Part shown: in pieces, positions 10,682-23,466 of the stretch
Position numbering within the stretch: position 1 is the first letter of the stretch
Layout: every line of letters starts with the position of its first letter
Made by a program: the position numbers and the translations under genes
The notes under the pieces: model-generated
The model's database searches: none
What the model saw: the letters and a program-made list of their open reading frames with translations, nothing else
Told to the model about the DNA's origin: nothing
NCBI GenBank assembly: GCA_024699855.1
Contig: JAMPIQ010000003.1
Coordinates: forward strand, 62,001-126,000
Length of the DNA stretch: 64,000 nucleotides
Direction: 5' to 3'
Source: Aphelenchoides besseyi
Taxonomy: Eukaryota; Nematoda; Chromadorea; Rhabditida; Aphelenchoididae

Positions 10682-12452
10682 ATGGAAGACGAGAAAGCGG
10701 TGATCCAAACGCTGTTGGACGAGAAGAAGGCCGAGACCTCCGATCGGGTTCTGGAGAAGTTCGGTAGGTGGCCAATTCGAGGCTTTTTGATTTCGAAAGT
10801 TGCAGGCAACAAGAATCTATGGCTTCTATGGATCATGTGTTCGATGGGTTTTGTTTGGACTATAACAGCACTACCGGCGATGATCTCTGCTTTTCTTCAG
10901 GACCATCCGTGCGATCGAAATGCAACCAACTGCACCGGCAACTCCTTTTCTGCTGAGGTAATCGCCATCGAGAGTTGTAAGCTTAGAAGTTTTAAGTTAG
11001 GATCGAAATCACAAATGACCGATGTTGCAACATCCATCTTCCTTTTGGGAAACATGTTTGGAGCTTCAACAATCGGTAGACTTTCGGATCTGTGGGCTTT
11101 GAGTTGGTTGTTTACTTTTGATTTTGTTAATTTAGAAAGGGACGAAGGCCGACGCTAATAGCGAGTTTATTCGGAGTTGGAGTTTTCGGAATGTGTGCTG
11201 CCTTTTCACCCAACATCTACGTCTTCATGATCCTTCGATTCTTCCAGGGCGTCTTTCTTCCAGGTTGCGGGATAACGAATTGGGTTCTGGCGTATGAATC
11301 GGCACCTCGTGGTGAGTTTACGGTGATTCACAGCAAAATCCATGTTTAGATCTACGGTCATATGCGGCTCTAATTTTCGGACTTTTGTGGGTCTTTGGTT
11401 ACTGTATTACCGCAGCGTGTGCCTATTTGGTTACCCATTGGCGATATCTGCTGATTGTTATCTCCACTCCACCGCTCGTCTTTAGCGCAATTTACTATTT
11501 TACGATACCCGAAAGTTTTCACTTTCTTGTTCTTTGCGGTTGTGAAGACCAGCTACGTCGATGGATTCGACAGGCGAACAAATTTGCGAAGACAAAAGTT
11601 CCCGAAGATACTGCTAAAGTCTTGATTGCTTCACATCACAAAACGATCAACAAGAATGAGAAGAAGATTGGTGTTTTTCGCGAACTTTTCAAACAAAAAA
11701 AGTTGGTCATGTACACGGCTATTGTCGCTTATATGTGGTTAGTTTTTACTTTTTTTACCTTGAGGTAATTACTTAGGACCTGCGACTCGTTTATTTATTT
11801 TGGTTTGACTTTGATCTCAACTTCGTTGGCCGGTAAGCTCAATTGGATGATCGTCGACTTTTGTTCGTAGGTGATTCGTATGTTAACTTCATTTTGTCGG
11901 GGCTCGTCGAAATACCCTCTTACTTTGTTTCGCCATGGGCACTAGAAAAGTTGGGACGTCGTGGATTCGCAGCGGCCACCCACTTTCTTACCATGAGCTC
12001 ATTCGTTGGTGTCATCTTCATTGGTAGGTTGGACTTGATGATTGATGATCAATTTTCAGACGATGAAACGGTTTCGTTGTGTTTGTGGTTGATTGGAAAG
12101 TTTGGAATTTCCTGTGCATACACGGGAATGTGAGTTGTTTGCAAAAATTAGAGAACTCGATCTTAGGTACGTACTGGGAAGTGAAATCTTTCCTACAGTT
12201 CTGCGTTCGGGTTGCATCGGAATTTGCGTTTTGTTGGAACGAATTGGTGGAGTATTTGCCCCACAAGTTCGCTCAATGGTCGGTTTGTGATTGGTTTCCT
12301 TATACATTAGTGTTTAGAGTCTGATCGAACCACATCTGCCGAATATCTTTTTCGCCGCAACTTCCGGCTTGGCGGCAGCACTTGCATTGGCTTTGCCCGA
12401 AACTCGTGGCAAAGAGCTTCCCGATGTTGCTACCGAAGTTGTTGAGGAATAG
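10682..12452 (+). CDS. Organic cation transporter-like MFS protein (SLC22 type)
   Basis: About eight exons give roughly 490 residues of a plasma-membrane major facilitator. Visible features: a short cytosolic start ending VLEKFGNKN; TM1 with ALPAMISAFLQ; a Cys/Asn-containing extracellular loop (CDRNATNCTGN); a TM2 exon with SIFLLGNMFGASTIGRLSDLKGRRP, the hallmark loop 2-3 G-x-L-x-D-x-x-G-R-R signature; PESFHFL before the central cytosolic loop; and late signatures ALEKLGRRG and ALPETRGKELPD at the C-terminus. The first intron (42 bp) and the one near 10958 (39 bp) are multiples of three, so an unspliced frame stays open through them. Removing them restores the expected family spacing. Substrate unknown. 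It ends 24 bp from the stop of the convergent DEG/ENaC gene. Confidence 0.85.
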
Positions 12453-12476
12453 ATTCATTAAACATAATATCAATCA

Positions 12477-14522
12477 TTAGGGACGAGAATTGAGAGGTAT
12501 CAAACGAACGTTAATTCGTTTAACAAACCTCCAAAAACGTTGCAGCTGATGACCGATAAGCATAACTAGATTCAATAGAAGTTGAATCACAGTGATGATT
12601 GTAACTCCCGCAAATAAACCAAACTGACCGCCAATCTCCGAAATAAATCCCGGAGCCGATGTAGTGACTCGTTCTTCGTAATATTCGTACTAAAACTGCA
12701 TAATCATTTTGAAACTCCACAACCCACTTCAAGATCTTTGTATCCCAATTCCAAACGAAAGTCGGGAACATCCTTTTCGACAATGTTCATTCGTCCTTTT
12801 TTGTTTTCTGACGTGTACAAAACATATTGAAGATCGTGACGTAGACATGAAGGTAGGCACTAAACGAAAGAGGTTGATAGTCGAAACTTTGAACTCACTT
12901 TTGTTCCATTCAAAGCTACGTTCGAAATCCACTCGTAATTTCGAGCCACGGTTCCCGGTTCGCAGATTTGAACGTACGGAGCTCGATAGTGAAGATAAAA
13001 CGGAGTGCAGTTCTTCAGAAGAAAACTTCAAAATGTATTGAAATAACTTACAAACGGCTCAACGATTCGAGAGTGCAACCATTTGCGAAGATAACAAGCT
13101 GAGCGACCACGAGTTTCGTCATTCGGATAACATTGAAGATTTGAGCGCAGCATTTTGACTACTCGCATCGTAACACTCACATAGTTGTAGGAGTGATATT
13201 GAATGTAGTAGCGAGGAAACGTTGACATTTCCGTTCGCGGATCGGCAATGTAAGCGATTACTTGAGGCTAAAACAAAAATTCGTGGTTTCAATGCTAAGT
13301 CCTCACTTGAAGTCCATTTTTCTCAATCAAAACCGATGGTAACTGATTCATTCCCAAGTATAAACGACCTTGATAGTCGGGATCTGTTTGATAAAGTTGA
13401 TTCAAACGAAAACATCGCCCGCGAAGCATAACATAATGCGAAGAGAAGATCTCGCAGCATCGGACAATTTCCGATCCATGTTTGCAAACGGAAAACATCT
13501 TAATGGCTATCGAAAGTGATGATATGTAACTTACTTCTTCGCATCGATAACCGTGTTTTTCAAATAGGTCCGTGTAAAAGCCGTGAGTTGTTCGACGACC
13601 TCTCCATTGCTGTAGTAGTTGAGTCAATTCGAGATGATCGCTCTCGTTCATCTTCTGAATAAACGGATTCATATTTGAGAATCCACCGTCAGCAATCGCA
13701 TAGGCGACCAAGTTTCGAAACGTTTTGTTCGAAATCTGTGGAATTTGACGACGAACTTCCGCTTCGACTCGATCGATTTGCAAAGCGTCCGGATTCTTCG
13801 GACACACGATCACACTCGGAAACTCCAAACGTTTGGATTGTCGAATCAGGTAGGTCGTGGCGGTTTGATGCTGGAGATAATCGGTGAAGACTTTTCGTGT
13901 ACACAACGCAGCTACGATGCAAATTACAATCAAAATTGCGCCCCAAATGATTTGAAAGAACCGATTTCGAGCCTAAACATCAACATTATAATCCACGGCT
14001 TCTGACTACCTTAATAACTTGTTGAATTCCGTGCAACTCATTGCCGACAAAGTAATTGGTCAAGAGATTCGACCTCTTCTTCTGATCGTAGGGTTTGACA
14101 AGTTTTTTCACATGACTCTCAACCGAAAATCCCCGTTTCGGTTTCTTTTTCGCCAATCTAAACTCCCTAGTTACTGTGTGGTCTTGAAGTCCGACTGTTC
14201 AGATGAGAATGTCAACTTACTCGGCTAGTTCATTTTTTCTGACCATAAAGTCTGCTAATTTCATCTCCGATTTAACCTCCGGTTTTCCGTTTTGTCGAAT
14301 CTTTGGAGTCGGTCTCTGCATCCGCAAGTTATCATTTGATTTCCGATCTCCATTAGTTGCAGTCGCTCGACCATTGCTCGAAATTTCGTCAGTCACTAGT
14401 CGACCGTTTGTAATCGAAAACATCGACGAAACCGTCGGATGGGAAACTCGGGTGGTTTGTTCGCAAGTATCGAGTGAGTTCCAAACGTTTGAATTTCCGT
14501 TTTGTGTTTCAAGGTTTCTCAT
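12477..14522 (-). CDS. DEG/ENaC sodium channel subunit
   Basis: About nine exons give roughly 530 residues with the two-TM channel layout. A Ser/Thr/Asn-rich cytosolic N-terminus leads to SNLLTNYFVGNELHGIQQV (HG motif before TM1), TM1 (IIWGAILIVICIVAALCT), and a large extracellular region with the FPSVIVCPKN signature and many Cys. The post-finger helix region follows, then TM2 with GGQFGLFAGVTIITVIQ. The family forms trimeric Na+ channels for mechanosensation, peptide or acid sensing. The selectivity-filter tract normally reads G-A/S-S; here it is GVT, and the usual Glu after TM2 begins is Gln. The last join (donor near 12735, acceptor CAGTTTTAG) is needed to read TM2. The N-terminal exon is linked through the GA|A codon by a 66-bp intron. 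Confidence 0.88.
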
Positions 14523-14711
14523 TCTGAATTCACATTTCTAAATACTGGAGTCTGCTTCGGGTTTTTCAATTTCAAGACGTGGACCCATTGGTCGCAAACT
14601 TCGATTTCGCTTTGAACTTCAAATCCTTAAACTAAAACTTTAAATCATAAGTTGTCTACATTTGAAGCAACAAATTTTAAACGTTTAAAGAGTTCGACAA
14701 GTGAGTTTTAT

Positions 14712-15840
14712 TTAATGAATTTGACTTTGACTTCTCGGTTGAACTCTCGAGGTGTGAAATTGAGCGGTGGTTGAGAAGATGATGTGAGATGGCCGGAAGA
14801 ACGAAAACAAGAGTTCACGGAGATTCTCACGCATGAGCCTGCAAAACGATTAGAACTCGAGTTCTCGTATCGAGCACTCACTTGCTGGATGATAAGTAGA
14901 TAATCGGTGAGATCGAACAGTAGAGGATTCCGGCAATGTTCGTAGCCAAAGTTGTGAATCGATTGTCTGGAAAGATTGCAAAAGCATAATGCCACATGAT
15001 TATGATGAAAACGGACAGAACGAACAGAAAGATCGACTGTAGAAGCAGCCATCGTTCTTGTCGGTTCTTAACCATACGCACGGTCTTTTTTCGCTGAAAC
15101 TTTAAGGTCAAAATAAACAAACTACGAGCTTCAATCGTTTACTTGTACGTACAGAATGGCGACAATCAACAAGTAAATGAGGAACGCGAGAAGCGAAAGT
15201 GCCACATTGATCAGATACTCGACGAACGAAACCAATTGCTCGTTAGTTAAGAAGCTCCACGTGTAAAGTTGATTGTCGTAGATCACGAAAACGTCGTAGT
15301 AGAAATATACACCGCAGAAGACGAAACAAAAAGACCAGCCAACGACGATCATCAGCTGAAAAGCGGGGTTCGAGAAGTAAGTTGATTTACTTACGTTCGC
15401 GGTCTTAAGCGATTGATCGACTTGTTGACGTAAAGAAAATACTACTGACAATCGATTCAACGCCAACAAAACGGTGTGAACAATCGCAGTGTTCCAACAT
15501 CCCGATCCCAATGACCCCAAAACCTAAAGAAAATAATTCGGAGTGACCGTACGGTGTGAAACCAATCTTTTCAAATTCCGAATGACCTTCCAGTTGAAAC
15601 CAAATTTTGATGGCAGCATATGGATGCGGTAATAGTTGAATTAAATCGGCAATCGCCAACGAAGTCATCAGTCGAAAACACGAGTTTCGATTGTAGTTCT
15701 TGGATTGGAGAAAGAGCTGAACGAAAAGTTTGTTTACCGCAGAAATCGCGACCTACAAGAATGGTTGTCGATTGTAGAACGATTCCAAGTAAACCCAAGA
15801 CAAAGAATACGAAACCAACGGCCACCGCTTCAATGTTCAT
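14712..15840 (-). CDS. Serpentine 7TM receptor (possibly frameshifted)
   Basis: Start MNIEAVAVGFVFFVLGLLGI (TM1). An intron leads to LFLQSKNYNRNSCFRLMTSLAIADLIQLLPHPYAAI (TM2), then GSGCWNTAIVHTVLLALNRLSVVFSL (TM3 with LNR in place of DRY). Further helices come next (LMIVVGWSFCFVFCGVYFYY; LINVALSLLAFLIYLLIVAILY). A Lys/Arg-rich third loop, TM6 (IFLFVLSVFIIIMWHYA) and TM7 (ILYCSISPIIYL) precede a basic tail. This is a nematode chemoreceptor-type GPCR, close in style to the srt/srx/srv groups. The joint between the TM2 and TM3 exons (about 15520-15575) cannot be made in frame with any GT-AG pair I tried: available donors are phase 1 or 2, but the TM3 exon needs phase 0. Either a one-base error or a disabling mutation is present. 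Confidence 0.72.
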
Positions 15841-16774
15841 TGCAGCAAATGAACATTTTCGTTGCTGCAAATTCGCAAGTCAATTTCGTGCGTTCGGTTT
15901 GTAGTTAAAGTGCCAATTAAGTGTGGGAATCGGACAGCAAAAACGGGGAGTTTAATTGGAGGCTTAGAAGTGGAATTTGAAGTGCGTAGTCGTAAGTGAG
16001 AAAGTGTAAATGGTTTAACTCGAATATCCGGCCCTTGAAATAAAACTTTTTATTATAATTGAGATACTTAAATGTGACGATGTTTAACGACAACAATTGA
16101 GGAAGCGACGTTTTCCGATTGGAAGCCAGAGGTCATAAAGAACTTTCTTGTTTGACCGTAAGAATCTGAACGTTCTGTGGTCGAATGTTGTTCATTGACA
16201 GAGAGTTGATCGAAGGTTTGTTAGAACACTTTGATGAGACGTGTTCAGTTCTTTTGCTTCTCGGTTGATGTGATACAAAGTCAGTTCTATTGACAGTTGA
16301 AAAGCCTATCATTTCAATTAAACAAAAATAGTCGGATGTTGGGCTCATTCTCGCTTATCCAAACGATTTCAGTCAAATCGACGATTTCGCAAAGTAGTGG
16401 CAAACATGTTTGTTCCCTTCGTTTTCCAATTTCTAAAACAGAAATAAACGTGAGATTCCGAAGAAGTTTTTGTAAGCTCGAAAACAGCAACTTCGTTTAT
16501 ACTCTTCACCTCCGTCAACATTCTACCGTGCGGTCGTTCGGGTGATCGGCGGAAAACCCGTGAAATGGAAGCGTTTTGCTTCGTGGCTTTTTGTCGGCAA
16601 TTGGTGTTCGAAAAGTCACCGTTAAAACTCGAAGATTAATTTTCGTACTTTCGACGCCTATGCTGTCCACAATCAGAGACAAGTTTATTTTGCCCGGCAC
16701 GTACCAACAGCAATTTTTTTGTATTTTGGCATTTGAAACAAGGGATTACGTCAAAGAAAATGGTTGAAAACATG

Positions 16775-17789
16775 TTAGAAGGAAATCGCATTGGACCTTA
16801 CAGATGACCGTGGAATCATGATCACCGTTTTCTGTTGAATTGACGACACGGCGGCGGCATTTCGACGAGCTGCTACGGTGACAATGAAACGATAAATAAA
16901 GGCGGTCAGCAATCCGTCCACCGCAACCATAACACTCTGATAGGGACCGACGACTTCCCAGATCTGAATCTGAAGCCACGAAGTGACCAACGAAACGATC
17001 GATGGCAAGAAGTTGCAAACAAATTCGCTGAACGCTCCGGTCAAGGTGATCAAATTTGCCTTCCTGAAGTTGCCTTTGTTCTGTGCTGATTTGATCACAT
17101 ATTTGATGAGAATGACTTCAAAGAAACAGGACAGTAACATGTTAATGATTCCCGCCCACATTCGAATGTTCACAGAGAACAAAATCTTTGGCGCTGTGGC
17201 CATCGGGACCAAAACGCAATTAAAAGAATTGCAACCTTAAACGGCAGTTAGTTAAAACCTTTTAAACCCTTCTAACCTTTGGCTTTCGACCAATCGACTT
17301 GCAAAGAAACCGGAATCGATCGACACAAATAGAGAACCGTGAGTAAACAGGCGGTACACGAAACTCCGACCAAACGTCCGCGATTCTGACGATAGAAAGC
17401 GGGCCACAGAAAAATGATCAAACGATCGAAGAGGAGGAACATCACTGAAATCGAAACGGCATTCGAACCGGCAGCGAACAATTGACCAGGCAAATAAATC
17501 TGGAAACCTAAAGATTGAATAGTCATTATTTTCAAGTCTTAATTTTACCGTCTCGAAACTTCGAAAAAACCATGTAACCGGAATACCACGACCCAGTAGC
17601 CGCTGTGTATGACCATAGGCCCATGTTGATATACAGATTGGCGTTTAAACGATCTCGTACACTTGTCAAGCATCGATAAAGCAGATGAGTGTGTGAGACA
17701 AAAGAAATCGCTAATGCAGAGCTTAGAAACAAATATTCCCAATACAATAATGTACTCAACGGCGGTGCATCTTCGCTTGTTGAGTTCAT
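16775..17789 (-). CDS. Serpentine 7TM receptor
   Basis: Three exons give about 300 residues, joined by short GT-AG introns at about 17490-17555 and 17240-17285. Helices read YWEYLFLSSALAISFVSHT, YINMGLWSYTAATGSWYSGYM, AGSNAVSISVMFLLFDRLIIFLW (TM3, FDR-like), GVSCTACLLTVLYL, MWAGIINMLLSCFFEVILI, EFVCNFLPSIVSLVTSWL and VMVAVDGLLTAFIYRFIV. The N-terminus carries an N-glycosylation site (MNSTS). A short basic cytosolic tail ends SNAISF. No frame break is seen, unlike the receptor just downstream. The two are on the same strand, about 930 bp apart, and are not close copies of each other. Ligand unknown; a chemosensory or neuronal role follows from the family. Confidence 0.78.
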
Positions 17790-19160
17790 AGCTGAAGAGT
17801 AGATTTACAGTAATGATTCGAATTGAACAGCAGTCTTTAATTGTTTTGGAAATCGCTGATTTAAATGCTTAGATTACTGTAGATCAACCAATGAACTAGA
17901 AGTGGAAAGTAGAATAGAACTTTGAGCTCGGTTTTCCGAGTTGAATGACAGATAAAGGACTCAAAGAGATTGGTTCGTGAGTTCAGAGTTCAGATTCTCT
18001 GAATTGAAATGAAGACCGCCCAACTGAATAGAATGTGTTTAGGACTAACGTGTTGAAGAGTCCAAGAGTCGAATAGCTAATGAATTAACTCCACCCGACA
18101 ATTCTGATTATCGAAGCTACAACTTCCAAGGACTTTTCTTCGAATTGCACTTTTAATTTCAAAAACAAAGCAATAAACTTGTAGGGACATGTGAGCCGTA
18201 GGGTAAGTTTGTTTTCCAGTTTGTCTGGTCTCCGCGAGAAAAACACGAATTTTGGTAGCAAACATCCGAAGAAGTCGTTTAACGTAGTCGAATATTGAAA
18301 CCCCGTTTGTTTAAGCGCTAAAGTACATAGCTGGAGATCTTGGAATCAACAAAGTTGGTCGAGAGTTTGTCGTTGCTTGGACTCAAACTGAAAATGAACA
18401 AAACCGAGAAAGCAGTTTCTGTTCCATGAGTTAACATCAAGAACTTGTAAACGATGACAAAATTGAGGATAATCCAATCATCACTCAACTAACAATCATA
18501 ACTGACCACTTAATATTTTCAACGCAAATCCCCTTTGTCGAATGAACCCGTTCGTTCGATGTTTATGCAATCAATTGGCCATAAATCGATCGGTTTAGAT
18601 GTTCGACACAAAATGAACAATAAAATTGAAACGTCTTCTGCGAACATCTTTCCGCACAGTCCGCCAAATCGTTCCATCGCCGCCTCACTGATCATTGTTT
18701 TCGATCTTCAGTTTGTAAATTTTTGTTTTCGCCTTTTTGTGAGCTTCTTTTTTGCTCTAATTTCCATTTCCTCTTCTGCAACTGCTAAGGTTGTTTCTGA
18801 TCTCCCGAGCAGCCGTTTCAAAAAGCTGTTGTTGAAAGGTTAGATTGTGAAACGAAAATAACAACAACCGGCGGTACTACGACTGAAGGCTTCAAAGAAA
18901 ATGAATCCAAAGAGGTCGAGTGGAAAATTTTGCCGCTTGATTTGATGGCACTCAGCTTTTACTTTGGCTTTTTGCATCGGTGTGCTTGATTAGACCATAC
19001 ATTGGAGTTTGATGTTTCAGAGAAGTCGTTGAAGCGATGTTAAAGAACAACGGCAACTACGCTCTTTGCGGACAAGAAGCCCGTTCGTTTTGGTGTTTTA
19101 TTTTGGTAATTCAGACGAAGATTGGAAATTTGCATGACAAGAATTTACAAATCTTGAGGC
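17790..19160. other. Intergenic DNA, no supported gene
   Basis: One plus-strand frame (18535-18843) has a hydrophobic stretch, and minus frames near 18077-18265 are short. None has splice partners or family features. The right end holds the promoter of the CK1-like gene: TATAAAA at 19161-19167. Confidence 0.5.
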
Positions 19161-19245
19161 TATAAAAGAAGCGCCATCGAGTGCAGAAGCCTATTTTTCC
19201 GTCGATACATCGTCAGTTCTCTTAAAGTTACGCTTTCGTATCAAC

Positions 19246-21111
19246 ATGGATTCATCCATTCAGTTCGCCAAATCCAATGTGGATCAGTCCACTAGCAGAC
19301 AAAAGTTAGCCTCCGACACTTTTCTTTTCGATCCAACAATTTCAGGCCACAGAAAGTGCGTACTCCGAACACTTCCAGGAAAGGTCGCAGCGGTCGCAAG
19401 AGCATTAAGAGCAACACCTCGGCTCGTGGCGAGCGGACGCAACGCAAGAAGAAACGTTCGATCACTGAAAAAAAGCCGCCCCGCGTCAAATCACTTAACG
19501 ACCGTTCGAACAAGAAGGGATTACAATCAAAAGTCGACACTTCGCCCAACAAGTCTCCAACGGTCAAACAACCTTGCGACAAACCGAAGCCCATTCAAAT
19601 TAAGAGCATCAAGCACGAAGTCGTCGCTCGACCATTGCTGTCTGCTGCACCGATTCAACAGATGGAATACACGGGAATGGAAAGCGACCGTTCTGTCAAG
19701 AACAAGAAGATGGAGCCCGTCGAAAAGTTTCCGAACGTCGACCAACCGGTCGCATACGTCGTCACCACGAACATTGTCGGCAGAGCAGCAACGATCACAG
19801 AGGAAGCAAAGAAAGTGGAGAGTGAGTTGTAGCAGTCAATCGCTCTAATGATATTCGAGTTTTCAGTCGATAAAGATCTTCACAATGAAGTTGAAGGTGT
19901 CTTGGCCGAGGAATCGCCTCAATCAAAAGTTTTTGTCAGCCATATACTCGGCGACATAATCACCATAAACGGCGAGAAGCACGCAATTTCGAAGATCTGG
20001 AATGAGGGCGAGTTTGTTCGATTTACGGTCAGCACAGGCCAAGGGCATCGCTCGGAATTGTACGCCGAAAAAAAGGAAGCAATCTGCAAGCGCGTCAAAG
20101 TGAGTTCTTTGTTTTACCTAATACCAACAATTGTTTTCAGATGCTTGGAATAATCATGGTCTTTGGCGCGAGTATGAAATCCACAAATCCGTCTGCCGAC
20201 AAGAAAGAAGGTCCAATTCCGCGTATGACGCTTCGCGGTGAGAACTTCGATTACGGCTATCATTATGTCGGCATCGATAAGGTGAGCGAATGAATGTACT
20301 TGTGATCTTAAGGCTCTTAGTTAGGACCCTCGCTGATGGATATAATTGCGAAGATTCGAAGCAAAGGTACGATCTCCAACCGTACAGCCATCGTGATCGC
20401 GAAGAAAACGTTTCAATGTCTGCGCGAGTTGCATCATATTGGTTACGTGCACAGGGACGTGAAGCCGGACGTGTTCTACTTTCGCGACAACGAAGACAAC
20501 TTGTACATCGGCGATTTTGGTCTTGGTTACCACTTTCGTGCAAATGTTCGTGGCAAAGAAGTGTAAGTACGGTCCGATAGACTTTTGATTGCGATTCCAG
20601 ACCGGATCGTGGAAAAGTCCCATTCTTTGGATCTCTGTGTTATGCTTCGCGCAAAGCACACGAGGAGAAGGATCGCCGTCGTTTTCAGGACATCGAAAGC
20701 TGGTTCTACATGATCGTTGAAATCTTTAGTCGGCAACCGCTTCCGTGGAAGAACGAAGTGAATTTTTTGAGGGGTACATCGATTGAACTTTTGTTTTTAG
20801 CGTGACAAGAAAAAGGTCTACAAATTGAAGAAGTGGTTCATGACTAAAGAGGGATTCCAAGAGCATTCCACGAAACACGCTCTTCCTTCGCGACTTGCCA
20901 AATTCATTGAGTGGCTTGGTTCGGCTCATTGCACTAGCGTGCCGCCGTACGATGAAATGCTCAGCTTGTTAGCCGAGATTCAACGAGAATTGAAGGTGGA
21001 GGTGAGAAGTTGACTTCGGGCTAAGCTCAATTGATAAACTTTCAGGACGATGCGGATTTGCCGCTTCTCGAACTCTTCAGCGGATCCAGGAAGTCGGCTG
21101 AGGGCAACTGA
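19246..21111 (+). CDS. CK1-like (worm TTBK-type) pseudokinase
   Basis: About eight exons with 39-50 bp introns give roughly 470 residues. The first 200 are a Lys/Arg/Ser/Thr-rich, likely disordered extension. The kinase region follows. It lacks a recognisable Gly-rich loop, keeps a possible beta-3 Lys in ELYAEKKE, and has VGIDKLGPSLMDII (CK1 hinge style). The catalytic loop HRDVKPDVF and IGDFGLGYHF (DFG intact) come next, then FGSLCYASRKAHEEKDRRRFQDIESWFYM, the CK1 activation-segment equivalent, and QPLPWK. In the catalytic loop the Mg-binding Asn is replaced (KPDVF instead of KPxNF), so catalysis is doubtful. A TATA box (19161-19167) lies 85 bp upstream. In nematodes this expanded family is largely testis or sperm expressed (established knowledge). 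Function here is unknown. Confidence 0.85.
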
Positions 21112-22809
21112 GAATCGTTGACTAAGTTAGAATAAACTCTGAGAAATTGACTTTGTGTCCTTCAATTCCAGGAGCATTCACTTAACGTGGTACATGAGTG
21201 GAAGGTGAATTTTGATCAATTTATTCAAATGTTTAACAGCAATCAAACCGTTAGATTAGATTGGCAGATTGCACGAAACTTTGAACTTTTTGGCAATTTA
21301 CTCTGAAACAATTGGAAGAATTGCCGGTGGCCTTGCGAGTAGCAACGCATTGCCTTCCAAGTCAAGTTGGCCGACGACTCAGTTGCACTTGAACATAACG
21401 ATTACAAAACAGAGCCGAGTAAGTGCTCACTTGAATTGGAATTGGTGAAACGAAACGTAACCATCTGTTTTCTAACATGAACGTTTAGTTGATTGTCATC
21501 ATTAGTGGATATTTCTCGAATAATGCCTCTCACTTCGTACTTCGTTTTCTTCCACTCTAAGCTAACAAGATTGTAGTTATTCCTGCAACACTTCATCCCA
21601 ACAAAAGTACATCGCCGATCCACACATGTTTATTTTCCTAAAGATGAGCAGTAAATCAAGTCAAGTAAACATACTTATCTCATAGTCAGAGTTCTCAAAC
21701 TGCTCTCCTTTTTGAATCTTGTGTATTCGAGTTGTCTGTTCGGTCAACGAAATCCGATGAGGTTATTAGTGTCTTGACCTTGAAATCCGAAGAGATTGTC
21801 ACTACGAAGCGTTGCATTTATCAGTTTGGATGGTCTTTCAATCGTACTCTCAATTGTCAATCGCCGTTTCTTATGTTAACAATTGAGATTCGTGTTGGAG
21901 CTGGTCGACGCGGTACAAACACCATTCCTGTAGCATCTTCTCGAGTTGTATAATAAACATTGTACCAAAAACAGTTGTCATTAGGAGACTGAAGGGATCT
22001 CAGAAATAATATTAGTCTTTTGGCATGAGGAATGCTCGACCAATCGGGTTTAATGTCTGAAATCAGTCTCAAGAATCATCTCTCTAATATGCAAACTCAC
22101 TTTTTGATTTCATGTAGCATGTCAACTAAAATGTAGCTATTCCAGAAACTAGTGTTCAAAAGCAAAGAGATTATCGATCTCATTTACTTTACTTAAGCAC
22201 TCAAATTGTCAGATTCATTAAGGGTCGCACGACTCTACTTTAAGAACGTTTGATTTCGAGAAGAAATTAGTCATTCGGACAAAAGCCCTTCGAGATGTCC
22301 GTTTCGCTAGCCGTGACTTCTGATTAGTTTCACAACTCATATTTGTCGACTGTCGCATAACTTGTCTTTGTTGAACTTTCAATCACTCCAATAACCGTCG
22401 CGAGTAACGCCGGCTCGCGAAAATCGATGGCCGAAAATCTCCGACCACTCAGCACCGCGTTGTTTTTCTCCAAAAAACGCCTTTGTTGTTTAAAATTGTT
22501 TATTGTTGCAAAGTTATTGTGTGGAATAAATTGTTGTCAATCCACGAAAGCTTCCACATAACAATTCTCAATCAAAATCTCAACAGCGGAAAGCCATTGA
22601 CTTAGGAGTTTCAAAGACAAGTGCGAAATCTCATATTTGCCGTTTTGCTACTTTTCTTTTGAAGATTGTTCAGCACTTTATAGCAAACACTTAAACCCCA
22701 AATTTGCTATCAATCATCATCAAACCGTCACAAAATAGCATAGTCAGAAATGACTTGAAATTGAGATCACCACTTGAATTATAAAACCATTCAAACCTCA
22801 TTTCTACAC
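21112..22809. other. Intergenic DNA with weak minus-strand frames
   Basis: Minus-strand frames at 22072-21857 (contains NCFWYNVYYTTREDATGMV) and 21623-21402 (contains a Cys pair and EWKKTKYEVRGIIREI) look more protein-like than their surroundings and could be two exons of one gene. However, no ATG plus splice pair joins them. Nothing else is supported in 22100-22800. Confidence 0.35.
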
Positions 22810-23466
22810 CTGTGAATTGAATGAACATTGAAAGAACTAAACATAGTTACTAGGAACAATTGAGATGAAAATGTAACAAAAAAGAATGCCAATTGTCAGA
22901 CATCGACCACCGAGAAGTCAACTTCCATTGACTGTAACTCGAGAACTACTGACTACGAAAGACTGCGGTTTATCGAACAACGACAGACACTAGTGAACTC
23001 AAAACCACGTGAATATCAACAGAATCCAATCAGCCAATGAGCCAAAATACACAACACCGCCCATTCCCTTGTACGACACGTCCATCGCGCAAATCGATGT
23101 AGTTCGGAGATTTTGGCAACACCCGACGGTTATATTACATCAATAAGAAGCCCAAAAGTCTGGCTATTGATTGTGTTCAAACTCGTAGCCAGCGGATAAC
23201 TGAGGAAGAAATGAGAGCTCTTCAAAGTCGAAGAATTTGTCAAAAATCGCTCAAAATTGCAAAAGTTTGTGGAGCTCTTCTCGTTGATGATGCCAAGCTC
23301 TAATTTGGCACACTTATTAAAGAGATTGCAAGATTGTAATGTTGAAAGTTTGGAGAACTGAAGTTGACCGGGAGCTAATTTAGAATCGAGAACATACTCC
23401 AAAATTGAGTCTCGTGCAATTGACTATAACAAGAAGAATAGTTGATTTCAATTGCTCTAATTTGCA
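22810..23466. repeat. 657-bp dispersed repeat, copy 1 (MITE-like)
   Basis: Nearly the same sequence occurs at 48603-49260 in the same orientation. The ends are short imperfect inverted repeats (CTGTGAATT at the left, AATTTGCAG at the right; CTGTAAATT/AATTTACAG in copy 2). The inner 23040-23400 is almost identical between copies, while the flanks have diverged. A 90-codon minus-strand frame (23402-23130) is kept in both copies but has no domain. A non-autonomous DNA element is the best guess. Confidence 0.65.

Noticed and set aside
22810..23466. Protein-coding gene for the 90-codon frame in the repeat
   Set aside because: No splice signals, family or codon pattern support it; its presence in both copies follows from the core being nearly identical.
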